A stretch of 64,000 bases of DNA from Armatimonadota bacterium. GTDB lineage: Bacteria; Armatimonadota; UBA5829; DTJY01. Both the position numbers and the translations under genes were made by a program. The notes beneath the pieces were generated by a model that was not told the DNA's origin, made no database searches, and saw only the letters and a list, made by a program, of their open reading frames with translations. The DNA is taken from the NCBI GenBank assembly GCA_017993055.1, contig JAGONM010000008.1, forward strand, positions 57,187 to 121,186, read 5' to 3'. Below, one piece after another: positions 41,812 to 50,307 of this stretch (position 1 is its first letter; each line of letters starts with the position of its first letter).

Positions 41812-43806
41812 CTAACGTGAGATCGTGTACTTCCCTGAGTCGAAGTCCACCGTGACGGTCGTCCCGTCGGCGAAAGTCGAGCGCTGGCGGCGAAGCGACG
41901 AATCGAGGAACTCGTGGTTCGTCATCTCGAGGCGCCCCACCCGTTTGTGGAGGGCGCACATCGCCCGCACCCGCGCCAGTTCCTCATCCCCAGGGTCGGT
42001 CGAGCAGTACGGTATCCCGGCGTTCAGGAGGCCGTGGAGATAATTGGAGTCTGTGTTCGGTATGCCCCACCCACCCCCCGAGTCCGAAGAGCCCCACGGC
42101 AGGATGATCGCATCGTGATAAACGAGGTTGAAGAGCGGCACTGGAACTCCCATCCCGGGCCCCGCGCCCGGATTCGGATCGAGAGCATACGGGCCGTGGT
42201 GCACAAGGTCCAGGTGCGGGACCGCGTAGTCGGCAGGCTCCTCGGAACTCACGACGCCCAGCTGCGCCCTCACGATGTCGAAACACTCACCCCGATACTT
42301 CAGGCAGTCCGCGCGGGTCACGGGATGGTCCGGGTTGTAGCACTCGTCCGGGGGAACGACCGCGAACACGTCGAGGTAAGCGCCCCTGACTCTTACCCCG
42401 TGATCGAGCAGCGCGCGATGGTTCCGCTTCACGTAACCGGGCGCGAAGCTGGAACAGAGAATAGACTGATGGCCGCCGTACCAGGTGCTCTCGAAGGGCC
42501 GCGAGCCGTCCTCGCGGAGCACGGTCCGGCTCTCCGAGTATGACGCCGCATCGTGGTAGTAGTCGCGGTACTGGTCGTGGATCGCGAAGACGTAGCCGAG
42601 CTTCTCGCAGGTGTCCGCGAGGCGCTTCATCCCGTCCCATCCGCCTGCCTCGGGGGACGGCGGCAGGATGTCGGGATGGAGATTGTCGTAGCCCCTGAAC
42701 CCCCAGCCGTCGAGGTGGACGTAAGCGCGCTTCACACCCAGGGCGTGAAGCCTCTTCAGTTCCTCGGACCGGGCGTCGAAGGTCGTGAAGTAGTGGTTCT
42801 TCGCGAGGTCGTCCTTGTGGTAGTAGCTGGATTCGGGCTGGATGTGAGTCAGTATGCCTGTGTGCACTACGGGAGTTCCGATCAGCTTGCCGACCAGCGG
42901 GCTCCGGGCGATCTTCTCCTTCAGGGAGACGAAATGCCCGGTCTCGATGACATACCGCCGATACCGCTTGGCAAGGGTGACATAGTTCCCCTCGTCGAAG
43001 AAGGCGATCCTCGCGCGGCGCGGATACCCGAGCTTCCCGAGCGAGTGCACCCATCTGCACTCCATCAGAGTCGGGCCGCCCGCCGGATGCTCCATGACGC
43101 AGCCGGCGTCGTCTGGTGTCTCCAGGATCAGGGCCGCCGCCGCCTTGCCCTTCTGCGCGCCCCACCACGGCATGTAGAGCCCTCGGCCGTAGGACATACT
43201 GTCGTAGAGGTAGACCCGGGTCGGCCAGTCCTTCGGCACCAGCATTCCCTGCATCGCGGGAATGACGGTGGCGTCAACGTCAGCCGGCTCGAACGCCTTC
43301 GGCCAGCGGAGTTCCTTGATCTTCGCGGCACCCTCGGTGGGTATGACATCGCAGATGAGATCCTCGCTCATGCCTTCGAGCGCCACGATCAGCGACAGGT
43401 CGAAGTCGAGCGGCCTGCCGTCCTGTCTGAACTCCCTCAGGTCGAGTTTCAGCCCGGTAACCCTCCCGGTGTCGTACCGGGAGAACTCGGCCTTCCCCGC
43501 AGAGACGAGCGCCAGGGGAAGCCTCTTGCCGTCCGACTCTACGACAAGGTCGTCCGGCTGAGACGCGCGCATCTTCCAGACACTGCCGCCGGACCTGACC
43601 GTGACGACGAGGTCGGCCTCATTGACCGAGACGGCGCGTTTCTCGCCCTCGATGGTCCAGGTTCGGCCGTCCTGCCGGACGGAGATCGTCTTGCCGGACA
43701 GGTAATCCGCAGGGTTCATGCCGTTCGCCGCCTTTCCGCCCAGAGTGATCCCGCCGCACAGGCCGGCAGAGACGAGAACCAGGGTGATCGTTCGCATGCG
43801 CAGCAT
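41812..43806 (-). CDS. DUF5696-like putative glycoside hydrolase
   Basis: The 664-aa exported product has a signal peptide (ITLVLVSAGLCGGITLGGKA). A beta-sandwich region with LDLREFRQDGRPLDFDLSLI comes next, then a TIM-barrel region with KRAYVHLDGWGFRGYDNLHP and RGAYLDVFAVVPPDEC, whose acidic residues could be catalytic. The fold resembles DUF5696/GH-like proteins. I start at 43806, with GGAGG nine bases upstream; the frame continues upstream without support. It is cotranscribed with the GH95 gene. Confidence 0.6.
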   Translation of the reverse strand: MLRMRTITLVLVSAGLCGGITLGGKAANGMNPADYLSGKTISVRQDGRTWTIEGEKRAVSVNEADLVVTVRSGGSVWKMRASQPDDLVVESDGKRLPLALVSAGKAEFSRYDTGRVTGLKLDLREFRQDGRPLDFDLSLIVALEGMSEDLICDVIPTEGAAKIKELRWPKAFEPADVDATVIPAMQGMLVPKDWPTRVYLYDSMSYGRGLYMPWWGAQKGKAAAALILETPDDAGCVMEHPAGGPTLMECRWVHSLGKLGYPRRARIAFFDEGNYVTLAKRYRRYVIETGHFVSLKEKIARSPLVGKLIGTPVVHTGILTHIQPESSYYHKDDLAKNHYFTTFDARSEELKRLHALGVKRAYVHLDGWGFRGYDNLHPDILPPSPEAGGWDGMKRLADTCEKLGYVFAIHDQYRDYYHDAASYSESRTVLREDGSRPFESTWYGGHQSILCSSFAPGYVKRNHRALLDHGVRVRGAYLDVFAVVPPDECYNPDHPVTRADCLKYRGECFDIVRAQLGVVSSEEPADYAVPHLDLVHHGPYALDPNPGAGPGMGVPVPLFNLVYHDAIILPWGSSDSGGGWGIPNTDSNYLHGLLNAGIPYCSTDPGDEELARVRAMCALHKRVGRLEMTNHEFLDSSLRRQRSTFADGTTVTVDFDSGKYTISR

Positions 43807-43961
43807 ACTCTTCGGCCTCCATTCCGTGGTCTGACAGATACAGTATACTGCCCGGACGGCCGACTGTCCTGCGGCCGGAATTTTCAGCAGGGCCGGTTTT
43901 CGCGTACAATGTGCGCAGAAGCGGTTGGGCCGAGCCGATCGCAGACGAGGAGACGCAGAGA

Positions 43962-44738
43962 ATGGGATCGGAGCTTGAGAACCTGTCGAAGCAGTATCGC
44001 ATGTTCTTGAAGGACACCGTCCGCAAGAGCATAGACTTTTCGCAGACGGACCAGAGCCGAGGCATCGACCCGCCGCCGATAGAGAAACCCTGCCCGCCGG
44101 GCGCGACCCGGATAGGCCTTCCCGGACCCGGCGAGTGGAACATCCCTGCGAAGGGTGTCGAGGAAGCGATCCGCGACAGGCGCAGTCGGCGGTCTTACAC
44201 CCGCGAACCGCTGACGCTGGACGAGACCGCGTTCCTGCTCTGGGCAACCCAGGGGATCAGGGCGATGAGGCCGCCGATCAGCGCGTTTCGGACGGTACCG
44301 TCGGCGGGATGCAGGCACGCTTTCGAGACCTACGTCGGGGCGCTGAACGTCGAGGGGCTCGACGCTGGCGTGTACCGATACCTCCCGCTCTCCCACGAGC
44401 TGGCTTCCGAGTTTGCGGAGGACGGGCTGCCCGAGAGATTCGCGCAGGCCTCCTTCGGCCAGCGTTTCGTCGGGGAGGGCGCGGCGGTCTTCGTCTGGAC
44501 GACGATACCATATCGCATGGAGTGGCGCTACGGTCCTCACGCGCACAAGGTGATCGCGCTGGACGCCGGCCACGTGTGCCAGAACCTGTACCTGGCCTGC
44601 GAGGCGATCGGGGCGGGCACGTGCGCAGTGGCGGCGTACGATCAGGAGGCGATGGATGCCCTGCTGCGCGTGGACGGCGACGACGAGTTCACGATCTACC
44701 TGGCCCCGGTAGGAAAGGTGGAAGACAAGACGGCTTAG
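43962..44738 (+). CDS. SagB-type nitroreductase-family oxidoreductase, orphan
   Basis: The 258-aa product has the SagB-type nitroreductase fold: IRDRRSRRSYTREPLTLDE, LLWATQGIRAM, RTVPSAGCRHAFETYVGAL and IALDAGHVCQNLYLACEAIG, which binds FMN. SagB proteins oxidise azolines in modified peptides, but no cyclodehydratase or precursor peptide gene lies next to it. It could be a free-standing flavoenzyme. It starts at 43962 (MGSELENLSKQYRMF). It diverges from the DUF5696/GH95 unit and converges with the FG-GAP gene. Confidence 0.75.
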   Translation: MGSELENLSKQYRMFLKDTVRKSIDFSQTDQSRGIDPPPIEKPCPPGATRIGLPGPGEWNIPAKGVEEAIRDRRSRRSYTREPLTLDETAFLLWATQGIRAMRPPISAFRTVPSAGCRHAFETYVGALNVEGLDAGVYRYLPLSHELASEFAEDGLPERFAQASFGQRFVGEGAAVFVWTTIPYRMEWRYGPHAHKVIALDAGHVCQNLYLACEAIGAGTCAVAAYDQEAMDALLRVDGDDEFTIYLAPVGKVEDKTA

Positions 44739-44744
44739 GCCCCG

Positions 44745-45551
44745 TCAGGCGCCGGAGAACCCGCCGAAGACCTCCACGAGCTTGCCGTCCTTCAGGGCAA
44801 AGACGTCTACCCCGTTGCCTTCGTAGTACTCCCACCATACGAGCACCTCGAGCCGGCCGTCGCCGTTCAGGTCCAGCACCGCCGGTATCTCATACTTGTT
44901 GGGGGCGCTGAACCGGCGGCTCTTCGTGTGGAACTCGCCGGTGAGGACGGTCGTCTCGACCTTCTTCTTGACCAGTTTCCGCATCGCGACGAAGGAGTAG
45001 TCGCCCTTGCGCGAATTCGTGTCCGATGGGTACCCGCGCCTCGCCACGGTGGCGGCGATGAGCACCTCTTCCTGCCCGTCGCCCTCAAGGTCTATGCGGA
45101 GCACTTGGGTGATGTTCGGCTTCGAGCCCGAGAGGCCTTTCTGCCTGAGTATCGCGGAGACGGCGTCCAGGTACGTCTTCTGCGAGGTGCTCTGGACCCT
45201 GGGAACCCTCCGGAGCGCGTTCCAGTCGCAGGCGACGGCGATCAGGTGGGACTTCTGCTTAGGCAGAGGCTCGATCTCGACGGCATGGGTGTCGCCGGGC
45301 GCTTCGATGGAGAGCTTGCCGCCCGTCCCCTCGCCGTGGTACTTCGTCAGACTGTAGATCCTGTACCGCTCGCCGCCGCGAATCAGCTTGCCCATGGCTT
45401 CCTCTGAGAGCCACTTGCCGTCCGCCGCCCCGCCGATCAGGAAGTAATCGCAGACGACAGGATGAATGCGCGCGGCGGCGCACACAAGACCGCCGACCGC
45501 GATGATGATGCAGAACAGGAAGGCACATGCTGTTCTACGAATCGAGTTCAT
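44745..45551 (-). CDS. Secreted FG-GAP/VCBS-like repeat protein
   Basis: The 268-aa product has a signal peptide (CAFLFCIIIAVGGLVCAAA). Two FG-GAP/VCBS-like blades carry the calcium pattern D-x-x-G-D-G: IDLEGDGQEEVLIAATVARR and LDLNGDGRLEVLVW. The rest is not recognised. GGAGG precedes the ATG, and a perfect TATAAT lies at 45585-45590 on this strand. It is probably exported and binds calcium; the function is unknown. Confidence 0.6.
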   Translation of the reverse strand: MNSIRRTACAFLFCIIIAVGGLVCAAARIHPVVCDYFLIGGAADGKWLSEEAMGKLIRGGERYRIYSLTKYHGEGTGGKLSIEAPGDTHAVEIEPLPKQKSHLIAVACDWNALRRVPRVQSTSQKTYLDAVSAILRQKGLSGSKPNITQVLRIDLEGDGQEEVLIAATVARRGYPSDTNSRKGDYSFVAMRKLVKKKVETTVLTGEFHTKSRRFSAPNKYEIPAVLDLNGDGRLEVLVWWEYYEGNGVDVFALKDGKLVEVFGGFSGA

Positions 45552-45584
45552 ATCGCCTCCATCCTTATCGCGCCGAGCAGTCCC

Positions 45585-45590
45585 ATTATA
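45585..45590 (-). promoter_or_regulatory. TATAAT -10 box of the FG-GAP gene
   Basis: Perfect -10 box on the minus strand, 34 bp upstream of the start codon. The -35 region is weak. Confidence 0.4.
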
Positions 45591-45754
45591 GCACCTCGCT
45601 CGGGATCGCTGACAGGGGGTGGAGCCTGAACTCCGACACCGACCGGTCTCTGATGGACTCCCAGTCTGTGTTCAACACCTCTCCTTCCCGCTCGAGCTTC
45701 GGTGGGCGGCCGTCAGGCCGGCGGCGACGGTGTGCCATACCTCCGCCGTGACTG

Positions 45755-47731
45755 CTACTCCACCACCGCCATGCAGTAACCCCTGATTCTCGGCACCCGT
45801 ATGACGACGTAGCCGCCGCTGATCTCGTGGTCCAGAGGCCGTCCGGACGGAGCCTCGTAGACCCGCTCGACCTCGCGCCCGTCGAGCCGCAGCCGCACCT
45901 GAACGTCGTCCACGGTGATCGGCTCCTCCAGGATGTCCTTCCGGGCCCCCCGGCGTTCAGGGACGTAGGTCAGCAGATGCGCGATCAGCCGGCCGGCCTG
46001 TTCCGTAAGGGCGACCTGCCCGAAGCTGGGCATGCCCTCCACTCTGACCATCGGCTCAGGGAGGAGCAGCCGCAAGCAGTTGCCGACCAGCGTTCTGTCC
46101 GGCACGGAGGCCAAGCCGTAGTACGCTTCGAAGATCGGGAAGGCGATGTGTATGATGTTGCTGATCCGCAGCGCCGCCGCCATGCCGGTTGGACTCGGGT
46201 TCGGCGGCGAATAGAGATACATGTGGCGTCTGTCCCAGTCCCCCAGGTTGAAGTACGGATTGAGCGCCTCTGCGAGCATCTCGCATCCGGGCCCCGCGGA
46301 CATGCTGATGCCGGTCTTGTACGCGGAGTGCGGCATGTCCGGTATACCGTCGGACACCTGGGGGCCGGCCCTGTAGTATGATTCTACGAACGGATACTTG
46401 CCGTGAAGGCTCATGGCGTACTGCGGGAGGGCGAACTCCTTCTCGTCCCTTGTCAAGCCGGATGTTCCGGAACTGACGACGCCCTTCCCCGCGGCGACGT
46501 GAGCTCGGACTTTGTCTTTCAACTCGCCGTCGAGTGTTATGTGGTCCGGAAGCACGAGCAGGCTGTACTTCGTGAGTTCGCCTTCGCCGTCGCAGACGTC
46601 GAACTGCACCTTCAGTTCCGAAAGCATTCGGGCGGCCCCGCGCAGCGAATCGGTGAAGGAAGAAGCATCCTTCGCGGGCAACTCGGGGTACAGCTTGAGA
46701 GCGGGTTCGACGACCGCCACCTCGGCGAGTGACTGCGACCCCTCGGTCCACGGGTCGAGCTCAGCTGTCTTCGCGAATACTTCCTTTACCATGGCGTAGA
46801 CGGCAGTCTCCAGCCTGCCTGATGGGTGAAGATGGTCCCCGATGGAGCATCCGCCCCCGTTTGCTATTGAGTAATAGCAGTCGAACAGCGTGCTCTCCGC
46901 CGGACGCAGCCCTCCGAAGTCTCCCCACCCATTGTGAAACCTGCCCGTCATGGTCAGATACGGTTTCCCCAGCGTTCTCGCGTATCTGATAGCTGCGGGA
47001 AGATAGTCGTACCCCCATCCTCCGGACGGCAGTATCTCGAGTTCGAGATGAGAGGGCTGGCGCTTGTACGCCGCCCCATTGTAGATGATATACAAGTCGT
47101 CTGCTCGGTCGCCGAGCATGCTTTCGGTCCTGTCCATGAAGCTGCGGTAGCTCTGCCGGGCATATTCGTATGCCGCGCCTTCATCCATCGGGTCTGCGCC
47201 CAGGCTCTTCATGCCGTCAAGGCATTCGACGCCGTAGCAAGGGGTGACGTTCATGCAGTCGAGGAAGATGCCGTCCACCGGATACGCATTCACCACTTCC
47301 TCGATCATCGAGATCATGTAGTCGCCGTATGCTGTGTTCACACAAGCGGTGCGGAAGAAGTGGTCGTGAGAAGCCACGTCGTACACGGAGCCGTCGGCGT
47401 CGAGGCGGCTCCACTCCCTGTGGCGCATCAACTGCTCGTGGTCGAGCCCGAGGTTGAAGTATGCCGACACGCCGATCCCTCGCCTGTGGCAGCCCTCCAC
47501 CATCCCACCCAGAAGGTCCTTCTCAACCCCGGGATAGGGGATGCCGACTTTCGTCGGATAGTAGGCAAACCCCAGGTTGCACTTCGCGAAGACATTGATG
47601 TACTCCACCCCGCAGTCCGCCAGTGTGCCCGCGAACTCGTCCGGATCGAAGTCGGCACCCAGCCCGTCTATGCCCGGCAGAGTATGGAAATCCAGATGTA
47701 CGGCTCTTTTCGGAAACGCTCTTCTCGACAT
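45755..47731 (-). CDS. GHL6-type / GH42-like glycoside hydrolase
   Basis: The 658-aa product has a TIM barrel of the GHL6 type (RAVHLDFHTLPGIDGLGADF, YPVDGIFLDCMNVTPCYG with the DGxxxD motif, then YIIYNGAAYKRQPSHLE). A beta-galactosidase-trimerisation-like domain follows (YSLLVLPDHITLDGELKDKV, GKGVVSSGTSG). No signal peptide is visible, so it acts in the cytoplasm. I start at 47731, where GGAG lies upstream. It probably cleaves a galactoside or related sugar; which one is not evident. Divergent to the deacetylase gene. Confidence 0.7.
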   Translation of the reverse strand: MSRRAFPKRAVHLDFHTLPGIDGLGADFDPDEFAGTLADCGVEYINVFAKCNLGFAYYPTKVGIPYPGVEKDLLGGMVEGCHRRGIGVSAYFNLGLDHEQLMRHREWSRLDADGSVYDVASHDHFFRTACVNTAYGDYMISMIEEVVNAYPVDGIFLDCMNVTPCYGVECLDGMKSLGADPMDEGAAYEYARQSYRSFMDRTESMLGDRADDLYIIYNGAAYKRQPSHLELEILPSGGWGYDYLPAAIRYARTLGKPYLTMTGRFHNGWGDFGGLRPAESTLFDCYYSIANGGGCSIGDHLHPSGRLETAVYAMVKEVFAKTAELDPWTEGSQSLAEVAVVEPALKLYPELPAKDASSFTDSLRGAARMLSELKVQFDVCDGEGELTKYSLLVLPDHITLDGELKDKVRAHVAAGKGVVSSGTSGLTRDEKEFALPQYAMSLHGKYPFVESYYRAGPQVSDGIPDMPHSAYKTGISMSAGPGCEMLAEALNPYFNLGDWDRRHMYLYSPPNPSPTGMAAALRISNIIHIAFPIFEAYYGLASVPDRTLVGNCLRLLLPEPMVRVEGMPSFGQVALTEQAGRLIAHLLTYVPERRGARKDILEEPITVDDVQVRLRLDGREVERVYEAPSGRPLDHEISGGYVVIRVPRIRGYCMAVVE

Positions 47732-47936
47732 GCTCTTCCGCTCCCCTGTTCCTCTGACCGGCGCCGCCCGTACGACCTCCAGGCCGGCGGGACCGTGACA
47801 ACATGATTCCTCGCGGTGGGCCGACGCCATGCCGTGTATGCGGCTGCCGTCTGCCGCGGACTATTTCAACGGGCCGGGGGATTGTCCCTTTCTTCGCTCG
47901 GCCGGCTCCGGGGGTGGCGCTCGCCGCCTTGGCAAG

Positions 47937-47965
47937 TTGACGGATCGGACGCGGCTGCGTAGAAT
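47937..47965 (+). promoter_or_regulatory. Promoter of the deacetylase/M24 unit
   Basis: TTGACG (47937-47942), 17 bp, TAGAAT (47960-47965), 34 bp upstream of the deacetylase start. Confidence 0.6.
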
Positions 47966-47999
47966 GGACTATCCATAGGCCGCAGGAGCGAATCTTAGC

Positions 48000-48887
48000 A
48001 TGGACCTGAGAGTGATCCTGGGTTTCGACATGGAAACCGATGTCGGCAGTTGGACGCCGTACTACCAAGGCCTGGTGCGAGGCACCCCGAGGCTTCTGGA
48101 CGTCCTTGCCAGGCACGATGTGAGGGCGACGTTCCTCTTCACCGGCGATTCCGCCGCCGCCCACCCGGAAGTCGTCAGGCTGGTGGACGACGCAGGCAGC
48201 GAGGTGGGATGTCACTCGCTGTACCATGAGACCCTGGGTGACGAGCTCTTTCCCATACCTGGGATCAAACCGCTGCTGCCGGAGGAGTGCTATCGGCGAA
48301 TCGAGGTGGCGACCGATCTCGTGCAGCAGGCGCTCGGCAGGAGAGTGGTGTCGTTCAGATGCCCCAGGCTCTGGGGCAGCACCGCCGTCACCAACGCCCT
48401 GGAGGACCTGGGGTATGCGGCCGATCTTTCGTACCCGATGTACTTCTACAAGGATCGGCTGACACCTTACCACCCGAGCGGGGAGGATTGGACTCAGGAA
48501 GGGGACATGCGAATACTGGAGGTCCCGAACTTCGCGGACATGACCATCGAGAGCGCGGATGCATACGGCAGAGATCGCGATCAGTGGCCGGTCTTCCGGA
48601 CCGAAGGCGCGGGGGCGCTGATGCGCCACGTGGACGACATGATCGGATTCTATGAGCGAAAGGCCCTGCCCGCCGTCTTCTGCTTCTACATGCACCCGTG
48701 GGAGTTCCACGAGATGCCCCAGGGGCTCATCCACTATGGCGAGGGCTCGGTTCTGCCCGACCCGTTCCTGGTGAAGAACTGCGGCGAGGTTGCCCTCAGG
48801 GAACTCGACCGGCTGCTGGAGATGCTGGAGGACAGGGGAGCCTCTTTCGTCACTGCCGCCGGTATCTGCGAGGAGTATCGGGCCTGA
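48000..48887 (+). CDS. Polysaccharide deacetylase-family protein
   Basis: The 295-aa NodB-homology protein has RVILGFDMETDVG (metal/catalytic Asp region), HDVRATFLFTGDSAAAHPEV and GSEVGCHSLYHETLGD, where the histidines bind metal. CFYMHPWEFHEMPQGLIH carries the later histidines. No signal peptide is present, so it probably acts on a cytoplasmic sugar or lipid-linked intermediate. Family members remove N-acetyl groups or act as formyl/amide hydrolases. It is the first gene of a two-gene unit with the M24-fold protein (29-bp gap). Confidence 0.8.
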   Translation: MDLRVILGFDMETDVGSWTPYYQGLVRGTPRLLDVLARHDVRATFLFTGDSAAAHPEVVRLVDDAGSEVGCHSLYHETLGDELFPIPGIKPLLPEECYRRIEVATDLVQQALGRRVVSFRCPRLWGSTAVTNALEDLGYAADLSYPMYFYKDRLTPYHPSGEDWTQEGDMRILEVPNFADMTIESADAYGRDRDQWPVFRTEGAGALMRHVDDMIGFYERKALPAVFCFYMHPWEFHEMPQGLIHYGEGSVLPDPFLVKNCGEVALRELDRLLEMLEDRGASFVTAAGICEEYRA

Positions 48888-48916
48888 TCGGTGCGGACAA
48901 CATTAGGAGGAATCGG

Positions 48917-50080
48917 ATGATGAACAGCATACCTGTCGAGGAGTTCAGAGAGAGGCATGAACTGGCGAGGCGCAAGGTTCGGGAGCGAGGTCTTGATGCT
49001 CTCCTCGTACACAGCAACGAGGCGGATTTCGCCAACGTGCGGTATCTGTCCGAGTACTGGCCGATCTTCGAGAGCGCAGGCGTGCTGGTACCGTCTGAGG
49101 GGAATCCAATCCTCCTCATCGGGCCGGAAAGCGAGACGTTCGCCCAGGGCCACAGCGTGATTCCCGACATCAGGAAGGTCCTCTACTACAGAGAGGCCGC
49201 CGAACCGGACTACCCCGACGTCGAGGTGGACACTTTCGAAGACATATTCTCGTCCATAGGGAGCGGGGGCATCGGGAAGCTGGGAATCGCAGGCAGCACC
49301 GCCATGCCCGTCTCGGTATACGAGAGGGTGCAGGCGGCGCTTCCCAATGCGGAGATAGTCAAGGCTGACGACATCATGTACGAGATGCGGGCGATCAAGA
49401 GCGAGAGCGAGATCGCGCTTCTCAAGGAAGCGTTCCTAGTCAGCGAGTTGGCCGTCGAAGAGGTGCTGTCGCGGATCGAGCCCGGCATGACGGAACTGCA
49501 GGTCGTCGGCATTGCCCAGGAAGCCATGTACCGCAACGGGGCCGAGTATGAGGCGCACCCGACCTACGTGCTGTCTGGCCCGAACAGCTCTCACGCAATC
49601 GGCCGCCCGTCGCACAGGGTGATCCGGAAGGGCGATCTGGTGCAGTTGAGCGTGGGCGCGCGGGTAGGAGGATACTCGCCGAGCGTGGGACTCCCGATCT
49701 GCATCGGCAGGATGGACCCGGCGATGAGGGACCTGGCGGAGTTCGGGCTGGAAGCTCACCACAAGACCATCGAATGGATGGCTGCGGGGGTGCCGGCGGC
49801 TCAGGTGGCAGTGAACTTCTTCGACTACGTGAAGAAGCGGGGCTACGGCGAAAACCTCCTGTACGGTCCCTGTCATGGGCTTGGCATGATTGAGGTCGAG
49901 CGCCCCTGGATGGAAACGAGTTCGGACTACCTTTTGCAGGAGAATATGACGTTCCAGGTGGACACATTCATGCAGCGGCCCGAGTACGGCATGCGCTGGG
50001 AGATCGGCGCCCGGATCACACGCGACGGCGCGGAGGAACTCTGCTCCGGCCGCTTCCGGAAGATCATCGAGATCGAGTGA
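48917..50080 (+). CDS. M24-family (Xaa-Pro aminopeptidase-fold) protein lacking metal-binding aspartates
   Basis: The 387-aa product has the creatinase-like N-terminal domain and the pita-bread C-terminal domain. In active M24 peptidases the metal set begins with D-x-G...GY-x-x-D. Here the stretch reads LVQLSVGARVGGYSPSVGLP, so both aspartates are replaced by serine. The histidine in YGPCHGLGMIE and the last glutamate in GMRWEIGARI remain, and the usual IEPG reads VDTFM. It is therefore probably not a metallopeptidase. It could be creatinase-like, which needs no metal, or a non-enzymatic partner. AGGAGG lies six bases before the ATG. Confidence 0.75.
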   Translation: MMNSIPVEEFRERHELARRKVRERGLDALLVHSNEADFANVRYLSEYWPIFESAGVLVPSEGNPILLIGPESETFAQGHSVIPDIRKVLYYREAAEPDYPDVEVDTFEDIFSSIGSGGIGKLGIAGSTAMPVSVYERVQAALPNAEIVKADDIMYEMRAIKSESEIALLKEAFLVSELAVEEVLSRIEPGMTELQVVGIAQEAMYRNGAEYEAHPTYVLSGPNSSHAIGRPSHRVIRKGDLVQLSVGARVGGYSPSVGLPICIGRMDPAMRDLAEFGLEAHHKTIEWMAAGVPAAQVAVNFFDYVKKRGYGENLLYGPCHGLGMIEVERPWMETSSDYLLQENMTFQVDTFMQRPEYGMRWEIGARITRDGAEELCSGRFRKIIEIE

Positions 50081-50252
50081 TCGGTCGCTCGGATAGGCAA
50101 GTCGGGGGACAAGCATGGCCCGCCCAGGCGCACATTCGGCGCCAAACGGTGACCCACTCTGCTGAGCGTGAGTCAAGCGCGCGGAGACGGGTCAGCATTG
50201 GACGCCCACGGTGGGTCAGTATTGCATGCCGGTTGACAATTCTATTCCGCAC

Positions 50253-50281
50253 TTGACAAAATCCATGCAATCTTGCATTAT
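50253..50281 (+). promoter_or_regulatory. Promoter of the DUF4143 ATPase gene
   Basis: TTGACA (50253-50258), 17 bp, CATTAT (50276-50281). A second TTGACA is at 50233-50238. The area is AT-rich compared with the rest of the window. Confidence 0.5.
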
Positions 50282-50297
50282 GATTGCATATTTGCAT
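50265..50297. promoter_or_regulatory. Inverted and direct repeats at the DUF4143 promoter
   Basis: ATGCAATC (50265-50272) and GATTGCAT (50282-50289) form an 8-bp inverted repeat around the -10 box. TTGCAT occurs at 50274-50279, 50284-50289 and 50292-50297. This is a likely repressor site. Confidence 0.5.
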
Positions 50298-50307
50298 GGA
50301 GTACACC

